Shown here one piece after another: positions 11,506 through 24,289 of a stretch of DNA of 64,000 nt (positions are counted from its first letter, which is position 1; every line of letters begins with the position of its first letter). The notes below the pieces were generated by a model that worked only from the letters and a program-made list of their open reading frames with translations, ran no database searches and was not told the origin of the DNA. The DNA is from Prostheceraeus crozeri (Eukaryota > Platyhelminthes > Polycladida > Euryleptidae). Location of the stretch: the NCBI GenBank assembly GCA_907163375.1, contig CAJQUW010008924.1, forward strand, positions 434,001 through 498,000, read 5' to 3'. Position numbers and translations under genes: made by a program.

Positions 11506-13190
11506 TAATAATGATAATAATATATCGTTTATTGAAATCAAATGCCTCAATAAGTGAATCGTGAGGCTGAATTAAAACGTGAATAAATCATATATCAAAT
11601 CAAACACAATAGGTAACAAAGATAAACTTGACAAAGATTAACATAACTGTATCGTGAAAAAGTAATCGTCTGGTACGAAAAACAGTCAATCATACCGAAA
11701 AACCACTGTTGGATAACTTCGACATAAACACAATAAAACTTTTGTTACGCATAGCCGTTCTACAAATAGGAATTTCATATTTACCAGAAAAGTGTAAGAC
11801 ACGTAAAGGATGAGACTTGTCATTAGCTACGGATTCGAATAATCGGAATCCCTGTATGATCCGTCGATACTGAAGGGGCACAAATTGTGAACATGAACAA
11901 GAAGCAGTACCACAGACTATCCTATGGCTTCGGGACTGAATTTCCTCAGGGCTCTGAATATTACGTTGAGAGATACTGCAAAATAAAGGACTGCAGTACT
12001 CAAGAACACCACGAATACGACTGTAATACACGTTGCATGACTGTTGTCTAGTCAAAAAGGCTTGAGCTGCCTTAAAATGTACATTTTTGATGCAGCCTTC
12101 TTACACGCATGACTGATATGTGTATCAAAAGTCCAATATTTGTCAATAACAATACCAAGAACCTTGACATCATCATGCACAGCAATATTCGGCAAAGCTA
12201 AGCTAGAGAAATCGACATTCCTATCACAAGAAATAAACGTCTGTTTACACTTAGCCTTATTTATGACCATCTTGCTGTCAGCAGTCCATCTTTCAATATC
12301 ATACAACATCACAGACATTGAACTAACATGATTTGATTTATCAACAGCACTGCACAAAATTAAGTCATCGGCATAACTGAGTAATGTGTTGTATTCGTCC
12401 GACGAAATGTAATTAGCCATATCTGAAGCAAAAAATGCAAATAAGAAAGGTCCGATCGAGGATCCCTGAGGGACCCCACTGGTAACATAACGACCGAGCT
12501 GAAGGAGTCGCACCATTTTATTCTTTGCTTCCGGTTAGACAAGTAATTATAAAGAAAAACCACGAAGAATGGGTCAATACTGCTGGACGAATGTTTTTCA
12601 ATAAGTATCCTATGAGAAACTTTATCGAAACCACTTTCAAAGTCGATAGCTAGTATGTGGCAACCTAAAACATTCCTTTTCTGAAGATTTTTGTGACAAA
12701 ATCTTCAATGTGTAATAGGGCACATGTGGTCGAACATTTCGGACGATATGCATATTGGACAGGACTATGAAACTTGAGTAATTCGTTCTGGAATTGCTTT
12801 AAGAGATGTTTCTCAAACAGTCGCTCGGGGATAGTCAAAAGCGATATAGGTCTTGTATTGAAAAGACGTGGAGGGTTCGATTTTGGTATCGGCAACACAT
12901 CGGCCAGTTTCCACATTTCAGGTATATTCGCTGTCTTCAAACACAGATTGTAAATTATGCATAATGGCTCACACAATGAGGTGGAGAGTTTTGACCAAAT
13001 GATATACGGCACATGGTCGGAACCGGTAGACGTTTTGGGATTCACATTTTGGAGGAGTTCTTGGACATCATTAATGGAAAATTGAAAAGGTGGTGAATAA
13101 TAAGGTAAACTGCAGGCATTCAAAGGATCAACAATGAATTTATCAGAGAAATTACATACAGAGACATACACGCATTTGCCAATTTAATCT
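11506..13190 (-). mobile_element. CR1-like LINE, 5'-truncated and decayed
   Basis: The - strand encodes the middle and end of a Jockey/CR1-type reverse transcriptase: the fingers block (STGSDHVPYIIW; RPISLLTIPERLFEK), the first Asp block (AIDFESGFDKVSH), SGVPQGSSIGPFLF, the catalytic YADDLIL and a thumb ending near 11690. It has a stop near 12663 and frame changes near 12510 and 12055, so it is dead. The start is cut off near 13190, with no endonuclease domain. The 3' end at about 11506-11530 is a short ATAATAAT-type tail. It is similar in style to the LINE at 29.7-31.0 kb but not the same copy. Confidence 0.8.
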
Positions 13191-13556
13191 ATGAAACATA
13201 AGGTTTCTCATGGCACAATGGTTATAAAAATAAAATTGAATTGCAACTCCAACGCGAATTTGCAAATTTAAATCTCTTGACTTAAGCCATTTCGTCATTA
13301 TACATCGCTCTATAGTTGCATAGTACTCTACTGCGTTATAAGTAATAGCAAAATATTGATATTTAGGAGTCAATCCTACAATATTGAATTCGATTATATT
13401 ATACACGGAAGTCTAGCAGATTTCATCAATAATCAATGAGAACACATCTATAAACAACATGCATTATGTAATTTTTAAATTAAGTTTATAATTAATCCGA
13501 AATGATAATACATTTATAATTCATAAAGTAAAAAATCTTATTCACAAATATCTACC
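13191..13556. other. No feature recognised
   Basis: AT-rich spacer with no supported gene. Confidence 0.4.
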
Positions 13557-13763
13557 AATCCGTTTGGTGATACAACCAATAACCTATATGCAGAAGCTAC
13601 GTGGAACGAAGGTAAATGGCAATTGAAAAATATGAATGGCACTTATTCATCAACGGTTCCGGGTTATCTGGACGAAATCATGCGGGAACAACATTTCGAC
13701 TGCACGGAAGATTCCTCACTTGCGAACATTCAGCACCATATAAGAGAGCAATCTAACGCTTGA
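13557..13763 (+). pseudogene. Merlin/IS1595-like transposase C-terminal fragment
   Basis: About 68 residues in one frame, from NPFGDTTNN through an EATWNEGKW block to STVPGYLDEIMREQ and a final stop. The order (Thr-Asn near an Ile/Glu-x-x-Trp block, then a PGYLDE-plus-Arg helix) resembles the C-terminus of IS1595/ISXO2-type DDE transposases, which animals carry as Merlin. The catalytic core is absent, so this is a short fragment. The call rests on motif style only. Confidence 0.45.
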
Positions 13764-14105
13764 ATGATGAAAATAAATTTCGTATTCATGGAAAACTATT
13801 TTATTTTTGGGTCCACAGTTGTGCACATGTGGTTTTTTATATCCAGAATTGCTCACAATAGTCAATATATTAATTGGATTTACATCTTCATTCATTTAGA
13901 ATTATTGCTTTCTATGTTCAACATATATATTGTTCTTTAAACCAGGATGTTAATAAATTATAATGAGCAAATTATTTGGACTATCAACAACATTCTACGT
14001 GTATGTCTATAAAGCACGTAGAATAAAATTAAAGTAAACTCTATTAAGTATACTAGTTACAGATGAATTAATTTGAAAGAATTTATCAGTTCAGAAAAAT
14101 GTTAA
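13764..14105. other. No feature recognised
   Basis: AT-rich spacer before the 5' end of the next LINE. Confidence 0.4.
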
Positions 14106-17100
14106 ATGTATGAAGTGGAGAGAGAAGGAATTGGGATGCTATACGCGGAGCTGAAGAAACGGCACCAGGAGTTGAGAAGAGCTGAGTATCTTATAAAGAA
14201 ATGGCGTCGAAGAGAAAAGCAGCGGAAGCTGTTTTATGGCAATCCATATAGTTTCGTGAAGAAGCTTTTTGACAACGGAGCCTCAGGCCATCTCGAAGTC
14301 TCCCAGAATGAATTGGAGGCGCACTTGCGCAAAACCTATTCTGACGAGAGGAGAGAAGAAGAGATGAGCAGGATTGATGGCCTAGTAAGACCCGAGGAAC
14401 CAAGAAAGTCATTCGATATGGGTGAATTGCGACTATCGGAGGTGCATGCAGTTGTGAAGAAAGCAAGAACAGGGAGTGCTGCAGGACAGAGCGGTCTCTC
14501 ATACAAGTTGTTCAAGTATTGCCCAAGAGTTTGCAAGGTGCTTTGGTTGATTTTACGAGTATTGTTTCGTTATGTTGTTTCGAATCACTTATTTCTTCTT
14601 AATTAATTTTGTCTGGTTGGTCTCCCTGATGTTTTGAATGAGTAATGCCTGTTGAGTTTCTTGGCTTGTCCGTCTTTCCTTGTCCTTTGCTGTCCCTCTG
14701 TATTGCATCACCGACTTGCCACGCAGTTTCAGTTCCGTAACTTAGCGTGGGCCGCTCGTGAATGGCTCCCCTGCTTGCTCGCACGCGCACAGCCCTCAGC
14801 CCTATAATCAGTTTGATATTCCCAATCAAACTAACTTTGTGATCTCCGCCGACCGAACGGGCAGCGCAACAAATTCGAATTGTGTATGAAACCTATTTGA
14901 GAAATACTACTGAAATACAAGAGAATCACGGTTCACGATACGAATTGTTGCCTTTTAATCCTAGTTACTCGTGGGATAATAGAACAAGTATTATGGAGGA
15001 AACGTATCGTACCGGAGAGCTGGTGTGTCGCAGAGGGCGTATACATTCCCAAGGAAAGTCATGCACAAGGAATTGGACAGTTCAGACCCATATCTCTGTT
15101 GAACGTTGACGGCAACATCTTCATGAGTGTACTATGCAAACGGTTAACAGGCTTCGTGTTGGACAATGGCCTGATAGACATTTCAGTGCAGAAGGCAGGA
15201 GTGCCCGGGTTTCCAGGATGCTTGGAGCATTCGCACATGATTTGGGAGTGCATACAGCAACACAAGAAGGAGAAGAAGAACTTGGACGTCGTGTGGCTGG
15301 ATTTGGCCAATGCATATGGATCGGTCCCTCATCGGTTTTTGCAGTTTGCTTTGGAGTTTTTCTGGATTCCGATGGATGTCATTATGCTTCTGGGAAAGTA
15401 TAATGACCAATTCAAGATGCGGTTCACTACCAGGGAATACACTACCAAGTGGCAACCTTTGGAGATTGGTATTCCCATAGGGTGTCCAGTTTCTCCGCTG
15501 TTGTTTGTCTTGGGAATGGAGGTAGTCACACGGGCAGTTGGCCACCGTATTGAGGGTGTCGAGCTACAGCCAGGAGTGCGCACACCATCTTTGCGCGCGT
15601 TCATGGACGATATCACCATTGTGTCAGGGAATCGGCAGCATGTGGTGGAGGGAATGAAGCTTCTAGAGGGTGTCATAGAATGGACAGGAATGCGATTCAA
15701 GGCAAAGAAGAGCAGGAGCCTGTCACTGCGGAAAGGGAAGGAAGTGAATGCCAAAGTCTGTGTGGGAGGAGAAACAATACCAACGGTGATTGAACAAGGA
15801 GTTAAGAGCCTGGGAAGGTGGTACGAGCAAGGCCTCACGGACAGACGGAGAGGTGTGGAGAGATTTTTGAACAAGGAAAGAAATGGCTGAAAATGATAGA
15901 TGAGACCCAGTTACCAGGGAGTGCCAAGGTCTGGTGCTCTCAATATGGGATCATGCCGAGGATTATCTGGCAGCTGACTGTGTATGATGTGACTATCTCC
16001 AGAGTTGAGAAGTTGCAGCAATGTATGAGCAGGTTCTATCGAAAGTGGTTGGGTGTGCCAAGAATGGTAACTGATGTCGCTCTGTATTGCAAATCGAACA
16101 AGTTGAAGTCATCTGTTGTGGAAGAATTCAAGATCGGGAAAGTGCGCAAGGCTTTGATGCTCAGGAACTCTCGTGATGGTGCGGTTGCGTTGTCGCGTCT
16201 GGTGGTGCAGACTGGCAGCAGATGGAGAGCCGAAGAAGCTACTGACAGAGCAATTGCAGAGGCGAAATGGAAGGAGGTGCAAGGTGCGGTGCAACAGGGG
16301 AGGCAGTAAAGGAGGAATAGGTGGTACAGTAAAGCTGGCGTGAAGGACAAAAGAGAGATCGTTCTTGAGAGTGTTCGACAAGAGGAGGATGAGTTGAGAC
16401 TGCAAGGCGTCTCAGCAGGGAGTGCAGAGGGGATGGATGAATTGGGGAGAAGTTGAACAGCGGGTTGTGTCGTGGGAAGACTTGTTACGAACATGTGCCG
16501 GTCAGATCAAATTTTTGATTTCAAGTACGTATGACACGTGCCCGACGCCGGTTAATTTGAAGAGATGGAAGGTTAGTCATCTGGATGGGTGTAATGTGTG
16601 CAAGAGCGGTAGAGGATCTTTCGAACACATGCTGTCGACGTGTGGTGGGCTGCTGCGTGCCTATACTTGGCGTCACAATGAGGTCCTTGCGGTTCTGAAG
16701 AATGCCGGTGAGGAAGCAGTAAAAGAACATCGAAGTACGAGAACAATCGCTAGGTCAATCGAGTTTGTTAGAGAAGGTGAGGGGATAGTGAAGAAACGGC
16801 AAGGTGTGAAACTGAGTGACTTGGAGCGTGGTGTATGGGAGATCAGAAGCGATGAAGGAAATGCTACGATGCCAGCTGATGTGGTGACCACCAGTTTGAG
16901 GCCAGATTTGGTGATGGTCAACAGAGAAGCTCACGCTGTGATAATGATGGAGTTGACAGTGCCATGGGAGACGAGGATGCAGGAGGCACATGAGAGAAAG
17001 CAGCTACGGTATGCAGAGTTGAAAAGTGAATGTGAGGATCGAGGTTGGAGAACGGAAATATTCCCTGTTGAAGTCGGTTGTCGTGGGTTCAGTGGTTGGT

Positions 17101-17350
17101 CTTTGAGGAAGTGGCTTATGCGCATAGGGCTGACCGAAGGAGAATGACCGAAATCGTGAAGAATTGCCGTCAAGCGGCTGAAGTCGGATCAGCATGGATT
17201 TTGCAAACATCTTTGAGCACTGAGAGAGGTGCTGCTTGATTCGCCATCAGACAGTACTGGCCGGCCGAGTGGAGGTGTCCAGTTATTAAACGGCCGAAAC
17301 ACCGTTGATACTCGGTTAACTGCTGATGATCTCTCAGGGCTCGCAGCGCT
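14106..17350 (+). mobile_element. LINE with C-terminal restriction-like endonuclease (R2/NeSL-like)
   Basis: The + strand carries RT motifs: KARTGSAAGQSGLSYKLFK, FRPISLLNVDGNIF, WLDLANAYGSVPH with the first Asp, GIPIGCPVSPLLF, and FMDD as the catalytic pair. Near 16590-16635 a CCHC knuckle follows (CNVCKSG ... HMLSTC). It is followed by RPDLVMVN ... MELTVPWE, the PD-(D/E)XK-like endonuclease, and a conserved VEVGCRGFSG end with the stop at 17145-17147. This domain order is that of the R2/NeSL-type clades. The copy is 5'-truncated and dead: a 423-bp insertion at 14564, a frameshift near 15865, an in-frame stop at 16307-16309 and another frame change near 16440. The 3' untranslated part runs to about 17350 with a GGTGTCC...CGAAACACC hairpin. 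Confidence 0.85.
14564..14986. mobile_element. Unidentified 423-bp insertion in the LINE
   Basis: The LINE frame stops after ...LILRV and resumes as LWRKRIVPESWC at 14990, and AGTATT flanks the gap on both sides (14558-14563 and 14987-14992). The insert is much more GC-rich in its middle than its surroundings, codes for nothing evident, and has an internal hairpin (AGTTTGATATTCCCAATCAAACT). The ends show at best weak inverted similarity (TTGTTTCGTTAT against TTGTTCTATTAT). It could be a SINE or a MITE. The family is not recognised. Confidence 0.7.
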
Positions 17351-20300
17351 AGACGCTGTATTCATTTTTTTGGTGTAGCTTCATATTAGCATTCGTGTGT
17401 GCAGCCGTTATATTTGGAATTAACGCAATCATATGCTGTAAAGCAAAAAAATGTAGGAAAATTACTGACGTGCTCTCGGTACATGGTTCATGCATCTACT
17501 TATGGGTATTGTTTTTGTACATAAATTGACAGCAAACGCACGGATGATCACAATAAGTCAATGACATTGAACTCACGTACAACTTTTCTCTCATTCATTG
17601 GTGCAACGATCGAACGAAATTTGGCTAATGTTTTCAAATAGTAAAACAAGCGGATTACCGCCCAATGATATTCCGCATTTACTGCTGAATCAACAAGATT
17701 CCGCCAAATACCGGTCCGCGTGATCTCCTTGTGTTTGTTTGCTCATGACATTAAATTATTTTGAACCCGCCAAATTGTTGTTACTCGTACTATCCAGTCG
17801 CAATTTATTGGCTCGATAACTCATCCATTTCTCGAGGCCTTGTGCGAGCATGCAGATCCGTCGTACATGTAGATCCATTGGGTTGCTGTCCTCAAGACCC
17901 TATGAACATAGTTATTATGGGCTCTCCAGACTTTGTTTCGATTCGATTTCATGCTAATGATCTCGCGAACCTATCTATATACATGTATATGTGTATCAAA
18001 TAGTCCCATATATCCATGGAAAACAGCATTAGGTGGTGCTACATTAATGACGCTGGTACCAAAAGTTCCTAGCAAAGGCTCCTTACAATACATAGTATAG
18101 AAATATATTTTCACCAATACAATCACTGTACAAGATTCATGTACAGAAAGTGTAAACATATGTGCATATTATATTCAAGAGAGGTACATTAGATATATTG
18201 TACGAACGACTGTAGAGGTGATCGTAAACATGCTTTGCAGTTTCGAAAAAAATATTCAATTTTTTTAATTTTTCACCAATTTTATTCTTTCCAGACAAAG
18301 AATTCATGCCATGCACAAATATTTTGAATGCTTCATGACCAATACTCGCAATGTACTTGCTAAAGTCAAAAATGAAGAAGATTGATTGTAAATGTAAAAA
18401 TTGAAATTTAGTCAAATGTATTCTGTAGTTAGTCAAAAGTAAATCTGTTGACGATCGCGCTGTTGACAATCTGTTGACATTTTGCATGTTCAATGCACAT
18501 AGCACATATTGAAGTTCAAAACAGCGTGTGTGGTGAATAAAGCGCTGTCTAACAACAAAAATCTTCTCGGTTCACTTCATCGCTCTTCCTTATTGTAATC
18601 TGCAATAAAGGAAAAGCTTAAAGCAATGAAAATCTCACAAAATCCGATCGAAAAAAATGTAAAAAAAGACACTATGTTTGGAGACACAATTTCTCCTACA
18701 CATTTGGGAATTGAGAGGCAAGCCACTTCGCATAGTTAAGAGGACAATAATTTAGATTATCCGCGAACGCAGACGCGTCCGAGTATATCCGCATTTTGTC
18801 CGATATGGCAATATTCCTATTCCAAGGTAAGGGCGCAGACTATGTTAATTAATGGCAACACAATAGAATTACAAAATCCATGTCACATTGATCAAAACTT
18901 TTCTGACTACACTGTCAAGCAAAATGGTCCGTATTAGGGGTATGAGAGAGTCCGTATAATAAAGTTCGAAATATATTTGACACATTTTCAGAATTACATG
19001 TTCTTTATAAATGATTTGTCCAGATATATCAGAAAAGTAACTAACAATGAAGTTGGATGCAAAAATCGTTGCTAAAAGACATCCATTTTGCATAAAGTCT
19101 GGATGTTTATGGTAAAAATGAAGGTCCAAAATAACAAATGTGGTTCGTTGTCTAGATGGGTAAGTACTGGAGGTACAAAAAAGACAATTGGTCCAATGCA
19201 TTTGTGAGTATTTTCTATGTATTTATGTAAGTATATTTATCAATGCCAAAATATTTCTTTCGAAAACTGAATTGATAGATAGAAGTAACTACGCTCCATA
19301 TATATTATGGATAAAATGACTAATTATCAAATAATTATAAGAATCCGGAAAATCCAAGAAAAATTCAAAAATTCCTATTTTCATTGAAATTTTCAGTTGT
19401 AAACATTCTGCAAGAAATTTCATATAACTTGACACATCAATCAGATAATTGTCAGTCATATATCATAAAGAAAAGATGGTTCCAAAACATGCGTCTTCCA
19501 TATTTGCATTTTTTGAAAATGCATAGGTGAACAGGTAGACGGATGATAGTCGATCGGCTGTATGTTTTACGCTAACGATCAGCGACGGTAGCCACTGTCA
19601 CGCGATCTTGGAAGACGATAAGACTGATTGAACAACATAGGAAGCAATATGGTGAAGATAAGGTAATGAACTGGAATAATTCAAAGTTGATTTAAAAGCC
19701 TAAAGGTTGTAACTCAATTTGAATATCCATAAGTCCCTGAAAGGACACGACCCATTTCGGGCCTTCAAAGTTGACCGTTTAGTATGACCGACCCGGATCT
19801 CATACTCTCTTTCGGGACTCTCCGAAGCTTTTTGTTTAACAGTGTAGAGGCTGCATATAGAAATGGCTTATCAACAAAAGTAGGGAACGTAACCCACCCC
19901 CATGAGGTGGATAGAATGGCAATTAAAAGTGAAGAGAACTACTCAGCCGTCATTTAAAATCCCCATTCTAATTTACTTTCCGGTGTCTCATCGACTGCAT
20001 TTTGAAAGTAGAGGCTGTATAAGAACGGAGAATTTCTTTAAGTTTCTTTAATGGATTATCAGACACCATTTCTGGTGAAAATGAGTGGAAAAATAAATGC
20101 ATGTTTTCATCAGGAAATTCCTGGCAAGAATATCTGATCTTCCTGGATGATTTGGACACTTAAGAAAAGGGATTTTTAATGATGGTTATCACAACATATA
20201 GTTCAGGTAATTGCTGCAACAAACATAGGCACGCTTGTGAATTCCTTTCTAAATTTTATGTCACAGTGATCGCAGAATCCCGATAAAATGCAAAAAATTG

Positions 20301-20708
20301 ACCAGAGAATGAAAAATGCACTTAAAAATCTCGCTCATTTTGGAGGTAACTTTTATCATCAACTGTGGCTTAAACACGAATTTGTAGAGGAATCACTGTC
20401 AGTGTAATCTTACATATAAAGTGATATGAACCCAGGATCCACAATAATGTTTCCATACTTTTTCTCAACATTTCTACACATTTGAATTAATTGAATCAGT
20501 GCTTTACGTAAGCGCCAAAAGAAAATGGATCCAAATGGCGTACAAATGGAAACGTAAAAGCATAAATGATCCCATTCTATGGTCATGGAAAATTTACATT
20601 GATTCGGTTGAAGTAGGCACAAGTATAGTCTACAGCGATCATTTAATGGCATTGATTTTTATTCAGTTTTTACATATATATGTCAAAGTGGCATGTCATA
20701 TGCGCATG
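17351..20708. other. Long stretch with no recognised gene
   Basis: Only unassignable short frames occur (for example 122 residues on the - strand at 18137-18505 and 110 residues at 18869-19201). Neither has a motif, a signal or a splice context that I trust. No repeat family was recognised. Confidence 0.4.
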
Positions 20709-20754
20709 TTTTAACTGTGTGAATAAGGGTTTGAACCCGAAACGTCGAGTAAAA
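20709..20754 (+). ncRNA. Degenerate hammerhead-like motif
   Basis: The + strand has TTTTAACT pairing with AGTAAAA (stem I, one bulge), a stem II GGGTT-TGA-ACCC, then GAAACGTCG, which is the usual second core block and stem III of type I hammerheads. The first core block reads GTGTGAATAA instead of CTGATGA, so it is very probably inactive. It may mark the end of an otherwise lost Penelope-like or retrozyme-type copy. Confidence 0.45.
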
Positions 20755-21708
20755 GTAGATTTGACCTCGTAGGATATAAATTTTACACCAATGCACTAAG
20801 GAGCATAAACTGATTTTGTCCTGATTAACTACAGGGAACCGTAGATGGTGACGCTTTGCTATGTCAGGAAAGTAACATGCAGAAAATTTGGTCTACTTCT
20901 ACGCAAGCAGAAAAATTTTCAAAATTGTCTTTCCACTTCAGGTTGCTATTGATCATCGTAAAAGTCGTCAAACTAAATCAGTTCATTAGTTGAGTTCAGA
21001 ATGTGAGATGACCAGCTGCCATTCCTTCTGTACTGCGTACTTGACTGTCTACATGACATAAATATCAATTTAAAGTCTACACAGATTTAGCTGAGTGGGA
21101 TCACACTGAGGATTCTTTGTATCACTACTGGATTCATCTTATAGTAGAAAACTAAGATATATGCCATTAGGCATTGAGATTCGATGAGTGGCGCCGCAAG
21201 TTGTCATATTAACAACACTTGAAACATTTATCCTTCATGTCTTCATGAAGTTGCTGCTCTCTATCAATTTTGTCCCTTCAAACAAGCGAGTATCGTCACA
21301 TGTAGAACTGGAACACGATGAACGGCCACATTCATTAAAATTCAGTCGACAGAAAAGTAAACCTGTCTGTTACTTAGCCGATTGACTTAAAGGACAGCAA
21401 GATACCCTTGGTGTTAAAACGGTTTGATATTGAAACGCCTGAAATTTGTTTGTGAATTATAACAGCCTTTTGCCAACATCTGAAGTAAATTGATTTGTAA
21501 TAAACTCACTTTGATTTTGAAAGTGCTTTGTAGATATTAAATGTGATGAGAAAGTCACATGGAGTTTTAATGTTTAGGAAACTGCCAACCATGTAATTCG
21601 TCAATACCGCCGACCACCGATATATAAATGGGGGCGCTTGATTCTGAATGGAGAATGAGGACCAAATTTGCTTTTGCTTTTGACAGCTAAAAAAAACGAA
21701 ATGGGTTA
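20755..21708. other. No feature recognised
   Basis: AT-rich sequence without supported genes. Confidence 0.4.
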
Positions 21709-22470
21709 ATGATCAATTCAAAAAGAGCGAAAAATAATCCAAAAAAGATAAAATCACAAAAGAGCCAAAAAGGCATAGAATTCAACCGATTACCCAAGAA
21801 AGCCAAACTTAAGCTCAGCACACCAGTCTACATCCACACTATCAGTTTCATTACCATAGCTATCGATGCCACTCCTCCACAGCAATTCAAATCCACAAAA
21901 TCAGTCCACATTTCGTTACTCAAATCCAAAAAAGCATAAAGGGCCAAAATATTCTGCACTACTGCACGCCCGCCGATCACACAAAAAAAGCCAAACTTAA
22001 GCTCAGCACACCAGTCTAAATCCACACTATCAGTTTCATTACCATAACTATCGATGCCACTCCTCCACAGCAATTCAAATCCACAAAATCAGTCATCATT
22101 TCGTTACTAAAATTCAAAAAAAATCAAAATAAACCAAAAAAGTCAAAATATTCTGCCCTACTGTACGTGCACCGATTACCCAAAAAAGCCAAACTTAATC
22201 TCAGCACATCAGACTACATCCACACTATCAGTTTTATTACCATAGCTATCGATGCCACTCCTCCACAGCAATTCAAATCCACAAAATCAGTCCACATTTC
22301 GTTACTCAAGTCCAAAAAAGCCAAAATATTCTGCGCAACTGTACGTACGTGCAACAATTACCCAAAAAAGCCAAACTTAAGCTCACCACACCAGTCTACC
22401 AGTCTACATCGACACTATCAGTTTCATTACCATAGCTATGGATGCCACTCCTTCACAGCAATTCAAACAG
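21709..22470. repeat. Tandem repeat, about 190-bp unit, four copies
   Basis: A unit of about 190 bp beginning with AAAGCCAAACTTAAGCTCAG and containing ATCAGTTTCATTACCATAGC and CTCCTCCACAGCAATTCAAA occurs four times in the same orientation (starts near 21799, 21989, 22185 and 22370). The last copy is truncated at the AATTCAAA block. Copies differ by small indels. Open frames through it are by-products of the repeat. A short satellite or a local amplification are both possible. Confidence 0.85.
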
Positions 22471-22479
22471 GCTGATATT

Positions 22480-22915
22480 TGAGATAATTGTTTGAATTTC
22501 CAAATTTATTTGTTTACTCAACCTAGTTAATTTTCGTTTCTTCGATTTTTTTGGGCAGAATTGAAGACATGAACAAGGAATGATGTCAGTAGAACTACTT
22601 GCTGCAGGATGTGAGTGGCCATCAACTCTACTGTCTATACATATAATATAAAATTCTATGAAGCCAGCAATTTGGAGATTTTGATTGTTCTGCTTTCATA
22701 TTTTCGGAGGGAGAACCCATGTGGGAAAACCGAAGTAGGAGTAGGTTTCTTATCCTGTTTAAATACATTCTTTATTTTTCATGTCATGGTTGATGAACTT
22801 TATAAAAAGCATGTCTCACAGATTCGGATTACTATTTCAGATGCTCTCCTAAATACTGATATAAATGCATATTCCTAGTCTACAGAGTTTGCAGGAAAAG
22901 CATGGATTGATGCTT
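22480..22915. other. No feature recognised
   Basis: An 87-residue + strand frame at 22615-22878 has no recognisable motif. Confidence 0.4.
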
Positions 22916-22917
22916 TA

Positions 22918-23335
22918 CACTGTACACCGTAGACCGACAATTATCTTACAAAATTACTTACAAAATCAACCGACGATTGTCACCTACAATATCCTGCGAT
23001 ATCCGACGAATTTGTAGGTTCTCCACCGATGTCGAAACAGATGCTTTGTATGCAAATTAACTAAACAAAAACTGATTTTTTCAATTAGTGATTGCTTGAC
23101 TTTTGCGCAATCTGTATTATTGTGTTGCAAAGCAATGATATATTTTGACATAATTTAATTAATTACCTACATTTTTGATAAAAGTTAAGCTATAATTCAT
23201 TGTTATTCATTTTGTCTCTTTTTGTCAGATATTGTAGGTGTTCAGTGGCAATAATCCTACAAGAACTAACAATGACCGACAAAATAGAATTTGTAGGATA
23301 AATGTCTGTCAATTGTCAGTCAACGGTTTACAGTG
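22918..23335. mobile_element. MITE with CACTGTA...GACNGACAATT inverted ends
   Basis: The left end (CACTGTACACCGTAGACCGA) and the reverse complement of the right end (CACTGTAAACCGTTGACTGA) match at most positions for about 25 bases. TA flanks both sides (22916-22917, 23336-23337). About 418 bp, non-coding, with more imperfect inverted pairs inside. This is consistent with a Tc1/mariner-type non-autonomous element. Confidence 0.75.
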
Positions 23336-23614
23336 TACTGCTAAGTCTGCCTAATGTGATGAGAAGATAAGCTTAGCTTTCATGTCATTAGTGGAAAAGC
23401 TATTCTACGATAGCCAGAAAATGATGTGAAAACCAGTAGCAAATGCGTCGTGAATGCTAAGTAATAGGCTAACTGCTGTGTAGGCCCAGTAAGCTAATAA
23501 TGAATCAAGTTGCCCACTCTAGTTCGTCACTGGCAGTCATAAATTATCCGAAGTAAAATCTACCAAAAGAGGTCCATTAGAAAGCAGTTTTCTTCCTCTA
23601 AACATTCTATAGAG

Positions 23615-23665
23615 CAGAGGTTCCCAAACTCCGAACCACGGTCCGGATCCGGACCGCGGCATTAT
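23615..23665 (+). mobile_element. hAT-type terminus remnant
   Basis: CAGAGGTTCCCAAACT followed by GGTCCGGATCCGGACC looks like a common hAT terminal sequence. No matching right end or transposase was found. The rest to 24287 is non-coding. Confidence 0.4.
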
Positions 23666-24287
23666 CTTCACGGACTACAATGATCCCGAGATGTACACGC
23701 TACCCACAGTGATCCTGAATAAACTTTTAGTTCAAGTTTTGACAACTAACCTGGACTTTGTTTTTCCCGATAGGGGGATTGATTAACAATACAAAACAGC
23801 AAAAATAAAAAAAATCTGTCGATGGGATCACTTTTTAATGCAAATTTTTGAATTTTCAAATTTCAAAATCTTTGCGTTTTCAAAGAAGGAGTTTCGACAA
23901 CTGATCTGACCTTTCCTTCCCTTGATAGGGGGGTTGATTTCGAATCCATTACAACAAAAATGAGCAAAATCGGTCGATGTAATCGTTTTTTACATCAAAT
24001 TTTGTTTTTTTCATTATCTTTTAATTTTTGCAATATCATGAAGCATTGAACAGTCCCAAATGTAGCACCAAATTCATGTTTTTGTATTTGTTGAAGTGTA
24101 TTCTGATTTGGATATAATAGGCGACCAATGATATCTGCACATTGTCATCGAGTATGCAAATTTTGTCATCAACACTGTGGATCAATGAATAGAGATATCT
24201 TCATGTCAATGTATTCTTTGATTAACATTGTGTGAGTGAGAAATTGACATCAAGTATGGAAAGTTTGACAACAGCTATGGAGAAAGG
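23666..24287. other. No gene recognised
   Basis: Two similar stretches near 23740-23830 and 23900-23990 (GATAGGGGGRTTGATT followed by ACAAMAAAAAT...AAATCKGTCGATG) form an imperfect ~165-bp direct repeat. Nothing coding is seen. Confidence 0.45.
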
Positions 24288-24289
24288 TA

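Noticed and set aside
17351-20708. Host exons among ORFs at 18137-18505 and 18869-19201
   Set aside because: No motifs, no convincing splice sites and AT-rich codon use typical of chance frames.
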